From Bacteroidaceae bacterium (GTDB lineage Bacteria > Bacteroidota > Bacteroidia > Bacteroidales > Bacteroidaceae), in contig JAGBTN010000012.1 in NCBI GenBank assembly GCA_017631315.1, forward strand, positions 186,001 through 250,000: DNA of 64,000 nt. Direction: 5' to 3'. The translations under genes and the position numbers were made by a program. Below are positions 10,011 to 18,652 of the stretch, piece by piece. The notes under the pieces were generated by a model. The model had not been told where the DNA came from. It did not search any database and saw only the letters and a list, made by a program, of their open reading frames with translations. The first letter of the stretch is position 1. Every line of letters starts with the position of its first letter.

Positions 10011-10059
10011 AAAGCATTTTGTGCTCTTAAGAACACCTTCTTATAGCACAAAATGCTTT
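10011..10059 (-). terminator. Intercistronic hairpin between NVEALS gene and its downstream operon
   Basis: A perfect 15-bp inverted repeat, AAAGCATTTTGTGCT (10011-10025) and its complement (10045-10059), with a 19-nt loop. On the minus strand it is followed by only a weak T stretch. The position, just after the peptide gene and before the machinery genes, fits an attenuator or transcript-stabilising structure that makes the peptide mRNA more abundant than the rest. Confidence 0.65.
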
Positions 10060-10088
10060 TGATTATTATAACTACATAATAAAACAAA

Positions 10089-10403
10089 TCAACTTTTTCT
10101 GCATTTGCCGCTTGCAATCTCATAAAGCAGTGTCTGAGAACTGGGACATTTTGTTATACGATTAGGTTTTGTTCCAACTGGACATTCTAGAAGATTCTTT
10201 GGCATTTCTGGGCTTCCGCCACTGAACACATCAAAATAGCAGTCATCTAAGTCTTCCCATTCATCATCACTCAACGCCTCTACATTTGTCATTAGCAAGG
10301 CATTACTTTCACTTGCATTTGTCTTCAGTGTTTTTGTTCCTATATATGTTGCGATGGCAACTGCTGTAATGCAGGGTAGCATTAATAAACTTTTTCTTTT
10401 CAT
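10089..10403 (-). CDS. NVEALA-family small secreted peptide (NVEALS variant)
   Basis: A 104-residue protein with a basic N-terminus, a hydrophobic leader (LPCITAVAIATYIG), a TNA site, then LLMTNVEALS and an acidic mature part with four cysteines (DDCYF, LECPV, TKCPS, GKCRKS). It shares the leader and NVEALS box with the 23-301 peptide but not the mature sequence, as expected for a conserved export or processing signal followed by variable cargo. Cleavage after TNA by the cluster's signal peptidase I is plausible, leaving NVEALS near the mature N-terminus. Function unknown; bacteriocin, signal or structural roles are all possible. Confidence 0.87.
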   Translation of the reverse strand: MKRKSLLMLPCITAVAIATYIGTKTLKTNASESNALLMTNVEALSDDEWEDLDDCYFDVFSGGSPEMPKNLLECPVGTKPNRITKCPSSQTLLYEIASGKCRKS

Positions 10404-10485
10404 AATAATTAATTTAAAAGTTTTCCTACTCGTAAAGCTTTTCGGATTCCGCTCCTTTGTTTACCCTGTCTGGTCAGGAGGAAGG

Positions 10486-10538
10486 GTGTGTCAAAATACT
10501 ATGATTATTATAATCCGTTGTGGTTAATTATGACACAC
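10486..10538. repeat. Inverted repeat upstream of the NVEALS gene
   Basis: GTGTGTCA at 10486-10493 and TGACACAC at 10531-10538 form an inverted repeat around a 37-nt AT-rich loop in the leader between the DUF3244-like gene and the peptide gene. It may be a weak terminator or a binding site. I see no promoter of the usual type inside it. Confidence 0.4.
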
Positions 10539-10554
10539 CTCCATGTTTCAAAGA

Positions 10555-10953
10555 TTAATATATCTCAAACTCGCCTACATATATGAGGGTATCTATCTCA
10601 AGTGTTAAACTATATGTGCCCTCATCTAATGTACCCAAGTAAATGGAAGTCTCACCTTGCTCTGAAAAAGTGACATTGCCATTACATACTTCTAGTTCAT
10701 CTACATCATATATATTATAGGAACATGTCAGTTCTGATGGAGAATACAACAGAAGACTATCAGAAGTCTCATTCAAATATACTTCTATAGTTGCCTCCAT
10801 GCCTGAACCTAGGGATCTTGATGATCCCGGCATCCCAGCGTTTATTTTAGGCTCCTTTAAGTGGAGTAACACAGGAGTCATCCCCGGTACAAGTGTAAAG
10901 CTTTGCATCACGAAGACGAGCAAAATCGCCAAAATACTTAATAACTTTTTCAT
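10555..10953 (-). CDS. DUF3244-like secreted protein
   Basis: A 132-residue protein with a signal peptide (KKLLSILAILLVFVMQSFTLV). The small beta-rich domain (IEVYLNETSDSLLLYSP, YNIYDVDELEVCNGNVTF, GTLDEGTYSLTLEI) is of the DUF3244 type, a Bacteroidales family of exported proteins with an Ig/BACON-like fold that often occurs beside peptide or regulator genes. It is the first gene after a consensus promoter at 11000-11031 and lies 151 nt before the NVEALS gene, so they may be cotranscribed. No function is known. Confidence 0.6.
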   Translation of the reverse strand: MKKLLSILAILLVFVMQSFTLVPGMTPVLLHLKEPKINAGMPGSSRSLGSGMEATIEVYLNETSDSLLLYSPSELTCSYNIYDVDELEVCNGNVTFSEQGETSIYLGTLDEGTYSLTLEIDTLIYVGEFEIY

Positions 10954-10999
10954 AATCTCTTTAGTTTATAGTTAATAATAGATTTATAGTATTCTGGTG

Positions 11000-11031
11000 C
11001 AAAATTAGCGGTTCTTAATCAAGCCACCAAA
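11000..11031 (-). promoter_or_regulatory. Promoter of the NVEALS cluster
   Basis: On the minus strand TTTG (11028-11031), a 20-bp spacer and TAATTTTG (11000-11007) form an exact Bacteroidales promoter about 47 nt upstream of the DUF3244-like start. It is the only strong promoter I see ahead of the 10.95 to 3.18 kb minus-strand run, and it faces away from the regulator gene at 11284. Confidence 0.75.
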
Positions 11032-11076
11032 CATTTCTTGTTTCTTTGTGTTTCTCGATGTGTTATTTTTTTATTA

Positions 11077-11086
11077 CCCCCCCCCC
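11077..11086. repeat. C10 homopolymer in the divergent intergenic region
   Basis: Ten consecutive C residues in an otherwise AT-rich region between the cluster promoter and the divergent regulator gene, about 46 bp upstream of the -33 box. Long C runs are prone to slippage and can tune promoter spacing. Confidence 0.7.
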
Positions 11087-11283
11087 ACTAAAACACACTT
11101 ATCTTATTGTTTTGTTGTGCTTTACAATGCTTTCATAAAGTTTTTAATTATGCATATAATGAAACAAATGAAACGTCATTAGAGAAACATCAAGAAACAG
11201 CCTTTTGCAAAATTCGGACAAAATTATTTCATTTCTCAAATTATTTTCGCATCTTTGCAATCAGAATTGAAATAAAAGCATCT

Positions 11284-13044
11284 ATGAACAATTATTATTC
11301 TCGGTGTGTTTGCGCACTCACCATTCTATTACTAATGTCTTGCACCAATTCTAATAAAAAGCTATTAGACAGGATGGAGCAGATAAAAGAGAGTGGGAAC
11401 GAGAACCCACAGCAAGCACTTGCCATGCTTGACTCCATTGAGATTGAGATTAGGGATAAGAACAACTACGTCAAAAACAAATATGACCTGCTCCGAATCA
11501 GACTCAATGATAAAGCATATAACTTGCCAATCTCAGACATTATGATTAAGCAATTAATACCATATTTCGAGGGAAGGGAGTCTATTTCGGAAAAGCAGGA
11601 AGTTTATTTTTATGCCGGTAGCACCTACCGTGACCTACAGGATACACCGAGAGCATTGGAATACTTTTTTAAGTCGCTGGACTGTGCTCTTGATAATAGC
11701 GATGATTGCGATCCTATTATGCTACGCAACACATATTCCAATCTCAGCTACTTGTATTATACTATAAAAGACTATACAAATGCCCTTCAAATGGGAATAA
11801 AGGAATTGGAGAGTTGCAGACAGACAAAAACTGATGTTGTGTTGCCCCTTATACATATAGGGGCAATATATCATGCTTTGGACAGTGTGCAATGTACAGA
11901 AGCAGCATTAGATTCTGCATACACTCATATCATACAATCTGGAGACATATCTCGATATCAAGAGTCACTCGTCTTTCTGCTATATCATTATTCTTATTTA
12001 AAAAAGACACAAAAGGCAAAGAAGTGTATTAAACTTATAAGAAGCAATCCGCTTGTAGAGTTTAATGCTAATTCTTGTATGGCTTTTGCTTGGTATTATA
12101 AAGCATTGGAAAAGAACGATTCGGCAATCATTTTCCTTAAACGAGTCCTTGAAGATGGAACAGATATCAACAACATGTACGATGCCGCAAAATACCTTTT
12201 TTTCATGCACAACAAAAAGGGCGATGTCCCAAATGCCTGCAAATATGCAGAAGCATACTTGCAATTAAGCGATTCCTTAGATTTTGGGAAACGTCAGGAA
12301 CTGGCAGCGACAGTTAACAACCAATTTAAATATCATTTGGACCAAAAGAAAGAGCAGAAGTTGAAAGACGAGAAGGAAAGATACAAAAGCACCCTCCTTA
12401 TCGTGTCTTTTATAACACTGCTACTGACAAGTATTGGCTACATCTTACATATAAAAAAAAGAAACAAACATTTGAAAGTCATTGCTGGGCTTTCATCAGA
12501 ATTACAACGTATTTCCGATAATGACAAACAACTTCGTGAAGACATTAAAAAGAAAGAGAAAGAATTAACTAAATCCAGAAAATCATTAGAGAATACTTCA
12601 AATGAATTGAATAATGTGAAACAAGAACTTCAACGTGTGAACAATGAATTAACAGAGTACAACGAAGCCCTTAAAGAAAAAGAGGAACAACTGGCTGAAA
12701 GGATGGAACAAAACAAGTCTTTCATCAAGCTTCTACACCAGTCAGAACTTGAAGGCAAGGCAGAGGATGTCATACATGCCATTAGACAATCTTCCACAGG
12801 AAGGAAGAACATGGAATCTGCTGATTGGGAACAACTCTTTAAGGCCGTTGATGAACTACATCCAACATTCAAGGATAGACTATTGAAAGAGCTGGGTAAC
12901 TTCACAGAGGACCAGAAACGCGTCTGCTACCTTATGCGAATAGGTTTATCCAAACCGCAGATTCAAAACATGACCAACCTAGCCCGTGTCACCATCTGGC
13001 GATGGGCTAAGAAATATGATTGGGTAGTTACATCGGAAGACTGA
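11284..13044 (+). CDS. Membrane-anchored TPR sensor/HTH transcription regulator
   Basis: A 586-residue protein. The start at 11284 gives a lipoprotein-like signal (TILLLMSC). TPR helices span about 40-350 (QQALAMLDSIE, YFYAGSTYRDLQDTPRALEYF, YSNLSYLYYTIKDYTNALQ), a transmembrane segment follows (about 368-388, LLIVSFITLLLTSIGYIL), then a coiled coil (about 395-480), and a C-terminal helix-turn-helix (about 540-586, VCYLMRIGLSKPQIQNMTNL, VTIWRWAKKY). The layout puts the TPRs in the periplasm and the HTH in the cytoplasm, a one-protein signalling design common in Bacteroidota. It is divergent from the NVEALS cluster and is its likely regulator, perhaps sensing the exported peptide. A promoter-like CATCTTTG lies at 11250-11257. 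Confidence 0.82.
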   Translation: MNNYYSRCVCALTILLLMSCTNSNKKLLDRMEQIKESGNENPQQALAMLDSIEIEIRDKNNYVKNKYDLLRIRLNDKAYNLPISDIMIKQLIPYFEGRESISEKQEVYFYAGSTYRDLQDTPRALEYFFKSLDCALDNSDDCDPIMLRNTYSNLSYLYYTIKDYTNALQMGIKELESCRQTKTDVVLPLIHIGAIYHALDSVQCTEAALDSAYTHIIQSGDISRYQESLVFLLYHYSYLKKTQKAKKCIKLIRSNPLVEFNANSCMAFAWYYKALEKNDSAIIFLKRVLEDGTDINNMYDAAKYLFFMHNKKGDVPNACKYAEAYLQLSDSLDFGKRQELAATVNNQFKYHLDQKKEQKLKDEKERYKSTLLIVSFITLLLTSIGYILHIKKRNKHLKVIAGLSSELQRISDNDKQLREDIKKKEKELTKSRKSLENTSNELNNVKQELQRVNNELTEYNEALKEKEEQLAERMEQNKSFIKLLHQSELEGKAEDVIHAIRQSSTGRKNMESADWEQLFKAVDELHPTFKDRLLKELGNFTEDQKRVCYLMRIGLSKPQIQNMTNLARVTIWRWAKKYDWVVTSED

Positions 13045-13215
13045 TAACTAAATAGAGGAAGACACTTTGCAACGCCCCGCAATATACTACACATACCTAT
13101 CATTATTATTCTACGCTTTATATTGAGACTATTAAGATGACAACCAAACACAAATGACATCATTATCATCGACAAACAAAATTATCCTCTCCCTAACAAT
13201 AATTACATTCCTCCT

Positions 13216-13632
13216 TTACCACTTCCCCCACAAAAGGTTGCCGTCAGACGCTTGCCCTTCTGCCTCAATGTTTAAGATCGTATGACGTGAATTATTGTAA
13301 AGGGTAATATTGGCTTCGCCGTTCTCATCCAACTGAAGATTTGGGTTCCAATAGAGTGTCCTGCGATAATCGGTCGGTTCGGGAGGTGTCTGTACAGAGT
13401 AGTCGGGGCTGTAGAACTTGGCAGGATATGAGAATCCTTCAAGAATATAGCGGCGGTCGCGATAAATCGGACGCATGCTGTTATCGTAGAAAGGATAAAT
13501 CATTATGCGCGTCTCGGGTCTGTTTGCTCCCTTGTAACGGTCACTGCCTTCCAGCCGAGGCTGATAATCTGTATATACGGCATATGTCATTAGTTTTCTG
13601 AATCTTAGAGAACGGTCAATAACATATTGCAC
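13216..13632 (-). pseudogene. C-terminal fragment of an MG2/plug-type outer-membrane protein
   Basis: The last about 138 residues of a much larger protein: PPEPTDYRRTLYWNPNLQ, LDENGEANITLYNNS and ILNIEAEGQASDG are the typical end of the Bacteroidota alpha-2-macroglobulin/TonB-plug-domain proteins (usually over 700 residues). No upstream continuation is present; the sequence before it is non-homologous and AT-rich. It is a truncated remnant, possibly cut when neighbouring DNA was gained or lost. Confidence 0.75.
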
Positions 13633-13740
13633 AATTCTAAAGAAACAGAGACAGAAACAGAGAGAAACAAGCTTGGAGCACTAATGATGGAATAATTTTA
13701 TCCAGTCTTTTTACCAATGACCAGAGATTTGCTTCGGAGG

Positions 13741-14163
13741 CTATTGGTCATCTGTCCATGAGATGATGTCGCATGACCTGGCTTCATACAACCTTACCAG
13801 TTGAATTTTTGTATATAAAGAAGGTAAAGATGCGTCTTCCATCACGCGCACATGGATGAATGTGGGATTTTGGTGGATGATTATCATGTCTTTATTCTTG
13901 CTTATCTCTTCTCTATTAATGATTATATATATTTTTTCATTGGCAGAATAAGTGAAATTGAAGTACTACCAAAGATAGTATTTGACAATATTTTTTTCCA
14001 ATTTTAACAATAGCATCTCGTTGGAAGGAAAACCAAATGGGATACTTTCAAACATTATACCTAAATTTGTAGGCAACATGCACTTGCTGGTTAACTCTAT
14101 TTTTTGAGAAAATGAAAGCCTCCTCAAAATGACTTGAATGTTTCTTTCGTATTTACATGTGGA
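13741..14163 (-). pseudogene. Degraded ORF with one internal stop
   Basis: A minus-strand frame of 141 codons stays open except for one TAG at 13966-13968. It reads like protein on both sides: upstream IELTSKCMLPTNLGIMFES and PFGFPSNEMLLLKLEKN; downstream YFNFTYSANEKIYIII, NPTFIHVRVMEDASLPSLY and RLYEARSCDIISW. There is no good start codon near 14163. I do not recognise the family. Together with the truncated gene at 13216-13632 it marks this stretch as a graveyard at the edge of the mobile element. The rest of 13633-14335 shows nothing I can support. Confidence 0.4.
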
Positions 14164-14335
14164 TTATTTATGTTTTGTTGCAAAATACGATTTTATTCCT
14201 CTGCTAACATATTATAATGTTGTTATGCAAGAAGTAGAAAGAAAATCATAGACAGTATATAAAGATTAAATAATGTGTACTAAAGTTTCGTCCAATAGTG
14301 ATGACGAAACAATTATTGTTTTCTATTCTGCTTAT

Positions 14336-14363
14336 AGTATGATAATTCCCCGATAATCATACT
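14336..14363. promoter_or_regulatory. AGTATGAT palindrome before the left operon
   Basis: AGTATGAT (14336-14343) and ATCATACT (14356-14363) form a perfect 8-bp inverted repeat with a 12-bp centre, about 70 bp upstream of the operon promoter. The same octamer recurs three times in the divergent region at 37.9-38.0 kb beside a recombinase-like regulator gene, so it is a candidate operator. Confidence 0.5.
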
Positions 14364-14433
14364 TTAAGATTAAATTAGCCTAAAAGGATTGTTGTGCCGA
14401 GATGTGATTCCTTTTTGTGAGAAAAGGATGCGC

Positions 14434-14441
14434 TAACTTTG
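14434..14441 (+). promoter_or_regulatory. Promoter of the 14.5-29.4 kb operon
   Basis: TAACTTTG matches the -7 element; TTTG at 14414-14417 lies 16 bp upstream, slightly closer than the usual 19-21 bp. The first start codon is 38 nt downstream. All genes to 29413 are on the plus strand with short gaps or overlaps, so this likely drives one long transcript. Confidence 0.6.
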
Positions 14442-14479
14442 CGTCGCGAAACATGTAATCACATTAAAACGAGCACAAC

Positions 14480-15250
14480 ATGAACTACCTTTATGAAGAA
14501 AGTGAAATGCCTTATGGCACCTTGTCGCAGTTCGGCTTGACACAGGAGATGGTGGAAGACCTCCCCGTCGATGTGTTGGCCGACATCTACAACGGACGTA
14601 AGTCGCCCGTACTCCCCGTAACCGTCCAGACCGAGGATGGCGATACCATCCGGAGCCGCACCCGCTTTGCCCTTGTACGCAACGACAAGGACGAAGTGGA
14701 TTTGCTTTTCTATCCCGTCCTCGATGAAGAAGACCTGAAGCGATTCAGTGAAGAGCAGAAGAAACGACTCAGCGGCAACCGTGCCGTCGTCGGCTTTGTC
14801 GATGGGCAGCACCGCATCACCTTCGATGCCGACGCTCCCGACCGTAGTACCAAAAGTTTCGTGCAACTCGACCCAGAGACACGGCAGGTGCTCAGCGTCC
14901 CCGTGCAGGTCATCGGCAGGAACCTCCAGCTCATTGCCAATAACTTCGGATTGAGTGGTGACCAATTGCAGAAGATGCAGGAGGGCGAGGTCGTGACCGT
15001 CCTTCAAGGTGAGGATCCCGTCAGCATCGGCATCGACCTGAACAACAAGACGGGCATCCGTCTGGCCAGCGGCGACGAGCAACAGTGGCAGCGTGAGAAC
15101 AAACGTGAGTGGTCGAAGTACACCTTCGGGGCCTTCGGCTGCTGGGTCATGGATGACAACGGCAACCTTGATTACGTCAGCGAGGATGACTACACCGAGG
15201 AGATGTGGAATGAGCAGAAGAAACAAGGTATGCGCATGGGAGGGCGATAA
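14480..15250 (+). CDS. DUF4099/DUF3945-like mobile-element protein
   Basis: A 256-residue acidic, soluble protein. The N-terminus (YGTLSQFGLTQEMVEDLP, VLADIYNGRKSP) resembles DUF4099, and GLSGDQLQKMQEGEVVTVLQ followed by SIGIDLNNKTGI resembles DUF3945. These domains accompany primases, topoisomerases and conjugation genes in Bacteroidota elements, with no known activity. It is first in the long operon. The C-terminal 50 residues (WSKYTFGAFGCWVMDDNG) are not recognised. Confidence 0.6.
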   Translation: MNYLYEESEMPYGTLSQFGLTQEMVEDLPVDVLADIYNGRKSPVLPVTVQTEDGDTIRSRTRFALVRNDKDEVDLLFYPVLDEEDLKRFSEEQKKRLSGNRAVVGFVDGQHRITFDADAPDRSTKSFVQLDPETRQVLSVPVQVIGRNLQLIANNFGLSGDQLQKMQEGEVVTVLQGEDPVSIGIDLNNKTGIRLASGDEQQWQRENKREWSKYTFGAFGCWVMDDNGNLDYVSEDDYTEEMWNEQKKQGMRMGGR

Positions 15251-15283
15251 CTGAAGTTAAAATTGAAAAATGAAAAGAGAAAA

Positions 15284-15508
15284 ATGGCAGAGATAAAATT
15301 CTATCCCGAAGACGAACTGGTACAGAAGTACGTCAGTGGCGAGTTCAACATGCTCGACGTGGTGAACCACCATTCCGACGAGTGGCAGGACGAATACCTC
15401 GACTACTGTGCAGCCCACGACCTTGACATCACCCCCGAGAGTGCAGAGCAATTCGTCGAAGCCAAGGGCGAGGAGTTCGCTGCCGCCCTGGAGCGAGGCG
15501 ATGTGTAA
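15284..15508 (+). CDS. Small acidic protein of unknown function
   Basis: 74 residues, strongly acidic (FYPEDELVQKYVSGEFNML, ITPESAEQFVEAKGEEFAA). A start 21 nt upstream is also possible; I chose the ATG at 15284 because the extra residues are only lysine/arginine-rich leader. It lies 33 nt after the previous gene and 18 nt before the next, with the same codon usage, so it is very likely real. No family recognised; similar small acidic proteins occur beside DUF4099 genes. Confidence 0.6.
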   Translation: MAEIKFYPEDELVQKYVSGEFNMLDVVNHHSDEWQDEYLDYCAAHDLDITPESAEQFVEAKGEEFAAALERGDV

Positions 15509-15526
15509 CCCATAAACAACATCATT

Positions 15527-17203
15527 ATGTCTATCAGAAGCAAATCCCGTCCTGCGGGCTATGACCTGTCGCCCGAACTACAGGACATCCTGCGCCGTAA
15601 CGGTATGCAGGGGCATGTCATCCTCCAGGGCGATGCCTATCATCTGGCCGTGCAGGGGCATGACTCGCCCCTGCTGACCTATAAGATTACACCAGACCAG
15701 CTTCGTGCCTTGGCCGATTGGGGCACCAACTCCGCCAACTGCAAAGCCTACAACACCTTCACGGCACTGGTGGAGAAGGACTTTTACATGCCCCGCAACT
15801 TCGTTCATGCACGGAACGCCAACGGTCGTGTCGCCATGGGACTGCACGGCTACCGCATCGGTGTGGGGGAGTACGGACGGATGCCGATGCGTATGCCTCT
15901 ACCTCCTGGAGTACACCGCGACTTCTGGGGGCACCATCACGGCTTCCTCGGCTGGACACCCCGTCATCAGGACGGCTTTCACATGCGACGTGTGGGCGGT
16001 GCCTTGTTTATGCAGGGTGCCCCCATCGTGCCGGAACATCCCGACGGACGTATGAAGCCGGGTGAATTGCAGTCGGGCGGCTACGGTTTCTACTACAAAG
16101 GACAGCAAGCCGTCACCCCACAGCCTACGAAGGATGTGCTGCAAGACCTCCAGGTGTCCTTGCCTGAGCCAGAGGTGCAGGTGCGTCCACGTCCGCAGGA
16201 ACCCGCCAAACCCTATCAAGAGGTCATCACCAGCAATGTGTATTTCACTAACGAGAAATGGCAGGAGGTGCTGGCATCGCACGGCATTGTCGTGGATGCT
16301 GAAGCCAAGACGCTGACCATCCAGTCCTCGGCATCGGAGCACGACTTTCAATACGACCTGACCGATGAGGAACTGAAGAAACTGACCGCCAACTCTATCA
16401 AGGAGGTGCCGGCACAGGCACGTCTCGATGTCATCAACGGCATCATCAAGGATGACTTCCAAGATCAGGTGACGATGGACGCGCTCAACAGCAAGGAACT
16501 TGTTGCCATGAAGCTGAAGCCCGAAGTGGAGCAGCAATTGAACGAAGCTCTTCAAGCCAGACAGACGATGGCGGCAGACGAGGGGCTTATGGTTACGCCA
16601 GACTTGCAACAGTCCGAAGACAAAAGTGTTGGTCGTGTCGATGGAAATGCCCTCTATGACCTGAACGAGAACAAAGGCTGGTTTCGCGAGGGCAAGCATG
16701 GACGCGAGGTGACCGTCGATGACATCCGTGTGGAGCCTGTGCGCAACGAGCAGGGCGAGCCAGTCAAGGATGAGAAAGGCGACGTAAAGTATAGAATGAC
16801 CGCCGTCATCAATGGAGAACCCATCAGCCATGAGATTACCCAAAGGCAGCACTACAAGTTCATGGCCATTGACGACTACCACCGTATGAAACTCTTCTCC
16901 CACATCTTCCACGAGGTGGACATGAAGACCCTGCCCGGTCATGGCGTGAACATCGGTGCCGCCATCCTTGCAGGGCTCGCCGTGACAACAGACATGGCGC
17001 ATGGCGTGGGGCACCTCGTGCATGAGGTGCAGGGCATCGGCCACCATCCTGCCCCAGAGTTCTATGAGGAGCGTCATGGCAGTCCGAGGGGACATGTGTA
17101 TTTCAAGCCCGGTGTCAATTCGCCACAGGACATCGCCGCCAGAGCCTTTGATGCAGGCGTGAATGCCGCCAACCACGGCGTGGGCATATCGCGGCATTCA
17201 TAG
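15527..17203 (+). CDS. Large hypothetical mobile-element protein
   Basis: 558 residues with no signal peptide. The N-terminal part has a repeated histidine-rich segment (RDFWGHHHGFLGWTPRHQDG, about 130-150). The middle has DUF3945-like repeats with alternating strands and helices (VYFTNEKWQEVLASHGIVVD; YDLTDEELKKLTANS). The region about 370-450 resembles the DUF4099/3945 family (MTAVINGEPISHEITQRQHY). The C-terminus has a glycine/alanine-rich segment (VNIGAAILAGLAVTTDMAHG) that could contact a membrane. It is likely a DNA-processing or transfer accessory protein; the function is not established. Confidence 0.55.
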   Translation: MSIRSKSRPAGYDLSPELQDILRRNGMQGHVILQGDAYHLAVQGHDSPLLTYKITPDQLRALADWGTNSANCKAYNTFTALVEKDFYMPRNFVHARNANGRVAMGLHGYRIGVGEYGRMPMRMPLPPGVHRDFWGHHHGFLGWTPRHQDGFHMRRVGGALFMQGAPIVPEHPDGRMKPGELQSGGYGFYYKGQQAVTPQPTKDVLQDLQVSLPEPEVQVRPRPQEPAKPYQEVITSNVYFTNEKWQEVLASHGIVVDAEAKTLTIQSSASEHDFQYDLTDEELKKLTANSIKEVPAQARLDVINGIIKDDFQDQVTMDALNSKELVAMKLKPEVEQQLNEALQARQTMAADEGLMVTPDLQQSEDKSVGRVDGNALYDLNENKGWFREGKHGREVTVDDIRVEPVRNEQGEPVKDEKGDVKYRMTAVINGEPISHEITQRQHYKFMAIDDYHRMKLFSHIFHEVDMKTLPGHGVNIGAAILAGLAVTTDMAHGVGHLVHEVQGIGHHPAPEFYEERHGSPRGHVYFKPGVNSPQDIAARAFDAGVNAANHGVGISRHS

Positions 17204-17278
17204 GATTGCAATCCTACCGAGATATGGGGAGGGCAGTGCCCTGCCCGATAGAGGGAAGGACGATAAGACAAGGACGGG

Positions 17279-18652
17279 ATGAGTGAATTGACCTACGAAG
17301 ACTACAAGAGTCGCCTGAAGATGCAGGACTTGCTCACGGACGCGGGCTATGCGCAGAACAAGCGCGACGGCCTGCGCTATCCGTCGTATTCGCGCCATGA
17401 CAGCTTGGGGCGGCGCATCAGCGGTGACAAGTTCGTCATCACCCCCGACGGCAACTACTGTTTCCAGCCGCCAGTGATGAAGGTCTATAATGTCATATCC
17501 TTCATCAAGGATCATCCCGACTACTTCCAGGACTACACGCCCGGCATGGACTTGAACCGTCTGGTCAACCTCGTCTGTAGCCGACTGCTGAACCAGCCCA
17601 TCGAGGAACGTCCATCACAGGACCTTGCCCCACAGCACAGGCAGACCTTCTGCCTCGATGACTATGCACTCGTCCACTTCACCGATGACCGCACGGAGCA
17701 GCACAAGTTCTTCCCGTTCTTCGTCCATCGCGGCATCGACTGGAGCACACAGAACGCCTTCCGCAACTGTTTCGTGAGGGCGACACGCCAATCTGACGAC
17801 GGCACCAAACAGTATTCCAACCTCTGCTTCCCGCTGACCATCCCCGGACAGAGGGAATGGGTGGGCTTTGAGGAACGCGGCATGAGACGCGCCGACGGCA
17901 ACGCCTACAAGGGCAAGGCCGCTGGCAGCAACTCCTCCGAAGGATTGTGGATTGCCAGTCCAGCCGATACACCGCTGTCTGAGGCTAGACATATCTACTG
18001 GTTTGAAAGCGGCTACGACGCGATGGCATACTACCAACTGCATCAGAGAACCAACAACCAGTTGCTCAAGGCCGTGTTCGTCTCGACGGGTGGCAACCCC
18101 ACCGTAGGGCAGATGCGTGGGATGCTGGCACACACCCCATCTGCGAAACACCACATCTGCTTTGACAATGACCTTGCCGGCCGGCAGTTCACCGAGAACC
18201 TGAAGAACGAAATACACCGTGCCGTCCGTGCCTCCATCGAGGTCACCCCAGAGCGCAAGCCCTATCTCGATTCCTTTCCCTCTCATCAGGATTTCACTTA
18301 CGGCGAGACCGCCCTCCTCCCCAAACCTTTACAGGAACGATATGCCAAGTACGAGGCCGCATGGGAGGAAGCCATGTCGATGCGCGAGTGCGGACTCAGC
18401 TACGAGGGTGACATCAAGGAGCAACAGGCACTTGTCAACCGTCTCTACAAGGACTACCGCCAAGGGTTGCGTGACTTCCTCGGCATTGCGCCCGAACAAG
18501 ATACGTCCTATGTCCGTGAAGAACCCAAATACAGACACAAGGACTGGAACGAGCAGTTGTTGGCAGAGATAGAGCAAGAAAGGTCACAGGCTACAATGCA
18601 AAACCCAAAAGAAGAGAATACAGAAGAACGAAACACCCATTATCACCGCTAA
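17279..18652 (+). CDS. Toprim-domain primase-like protein (DUF3991-type)
   Basis: 457 residues. The N-terminal region (about 1-110; DLLTDAGYAQNKRDGLRYPS) corresponds to the DUF3991/zinc-ribbon-like lead of element-borne primases. A Toprim fold follows: WFESGYDAMAYYQL (about 243) supplies the first acidic motif, VFVSTGGNP the next strand, and HHICFDNDLAGRQF (about 291) the DxD. It probably makes primers or processes DNA during transfer or replication. The start is 75 nt after the previous stop, with a short hairpin (GGGCAG-TGCC-CTGCCC) in the gap. Its stop overlaps the next start (TAATGA). Confidence 0.75.
   Translation: MSELTYEDYKSRLKMQDLLTDAGYAQNKRDGLRYPSYSRHDSLGRRISGDKFVITPDGNYCFQPPVMKVYNVISFIKDHPDYFQDYTPGMDLNRLVNLVCSRLLNQPIEERPSQDLAPQHRQTFCLDDYALVHFTDDRTEQHKFFPFFVHRGIDWSTQNAFRNCFVRATRQSDDGTKQYSNLCFPLTIPGQREWVGFEERGMRRADGNAYKGKAAGSNSSEGLWIASPADTPLSEARHIYWFESGYDAMAYYQLHQRTNNQLLKAVFVSTGGNPTVGQMRGMLAHTPSAKHHICFDNDLAGRQFTENLKNEIHRAVRASIEVTPERKPYLDSFPSHQDFTYGETALLPKPLQERYAKYEAAWEEAMSMRECGLSYEGDIKEQQALVNRLYKDYRQGLRDFLGIAPEQDTSYVREEPKYRHKDWNEQLLAEIEQERSQATMQNPKEENTEERNTHYHR

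Noticed and set aside
13695-13755. ATGACCA ... TGGTCAT inverted repeat as a possible element end
   Set aside because: Seven bases only, overlaps the degraded frame, and no matching sequence was found near 51.6 kb.
15899-17197. Long antisense open frame (about 430 codons) opposite the 15527-17203 gene
   Set aside because: It mirrors a GC-rich coding strand, lacks any recognisable motif and has a histidine/valine-heavy composition typical of antisense shadows.
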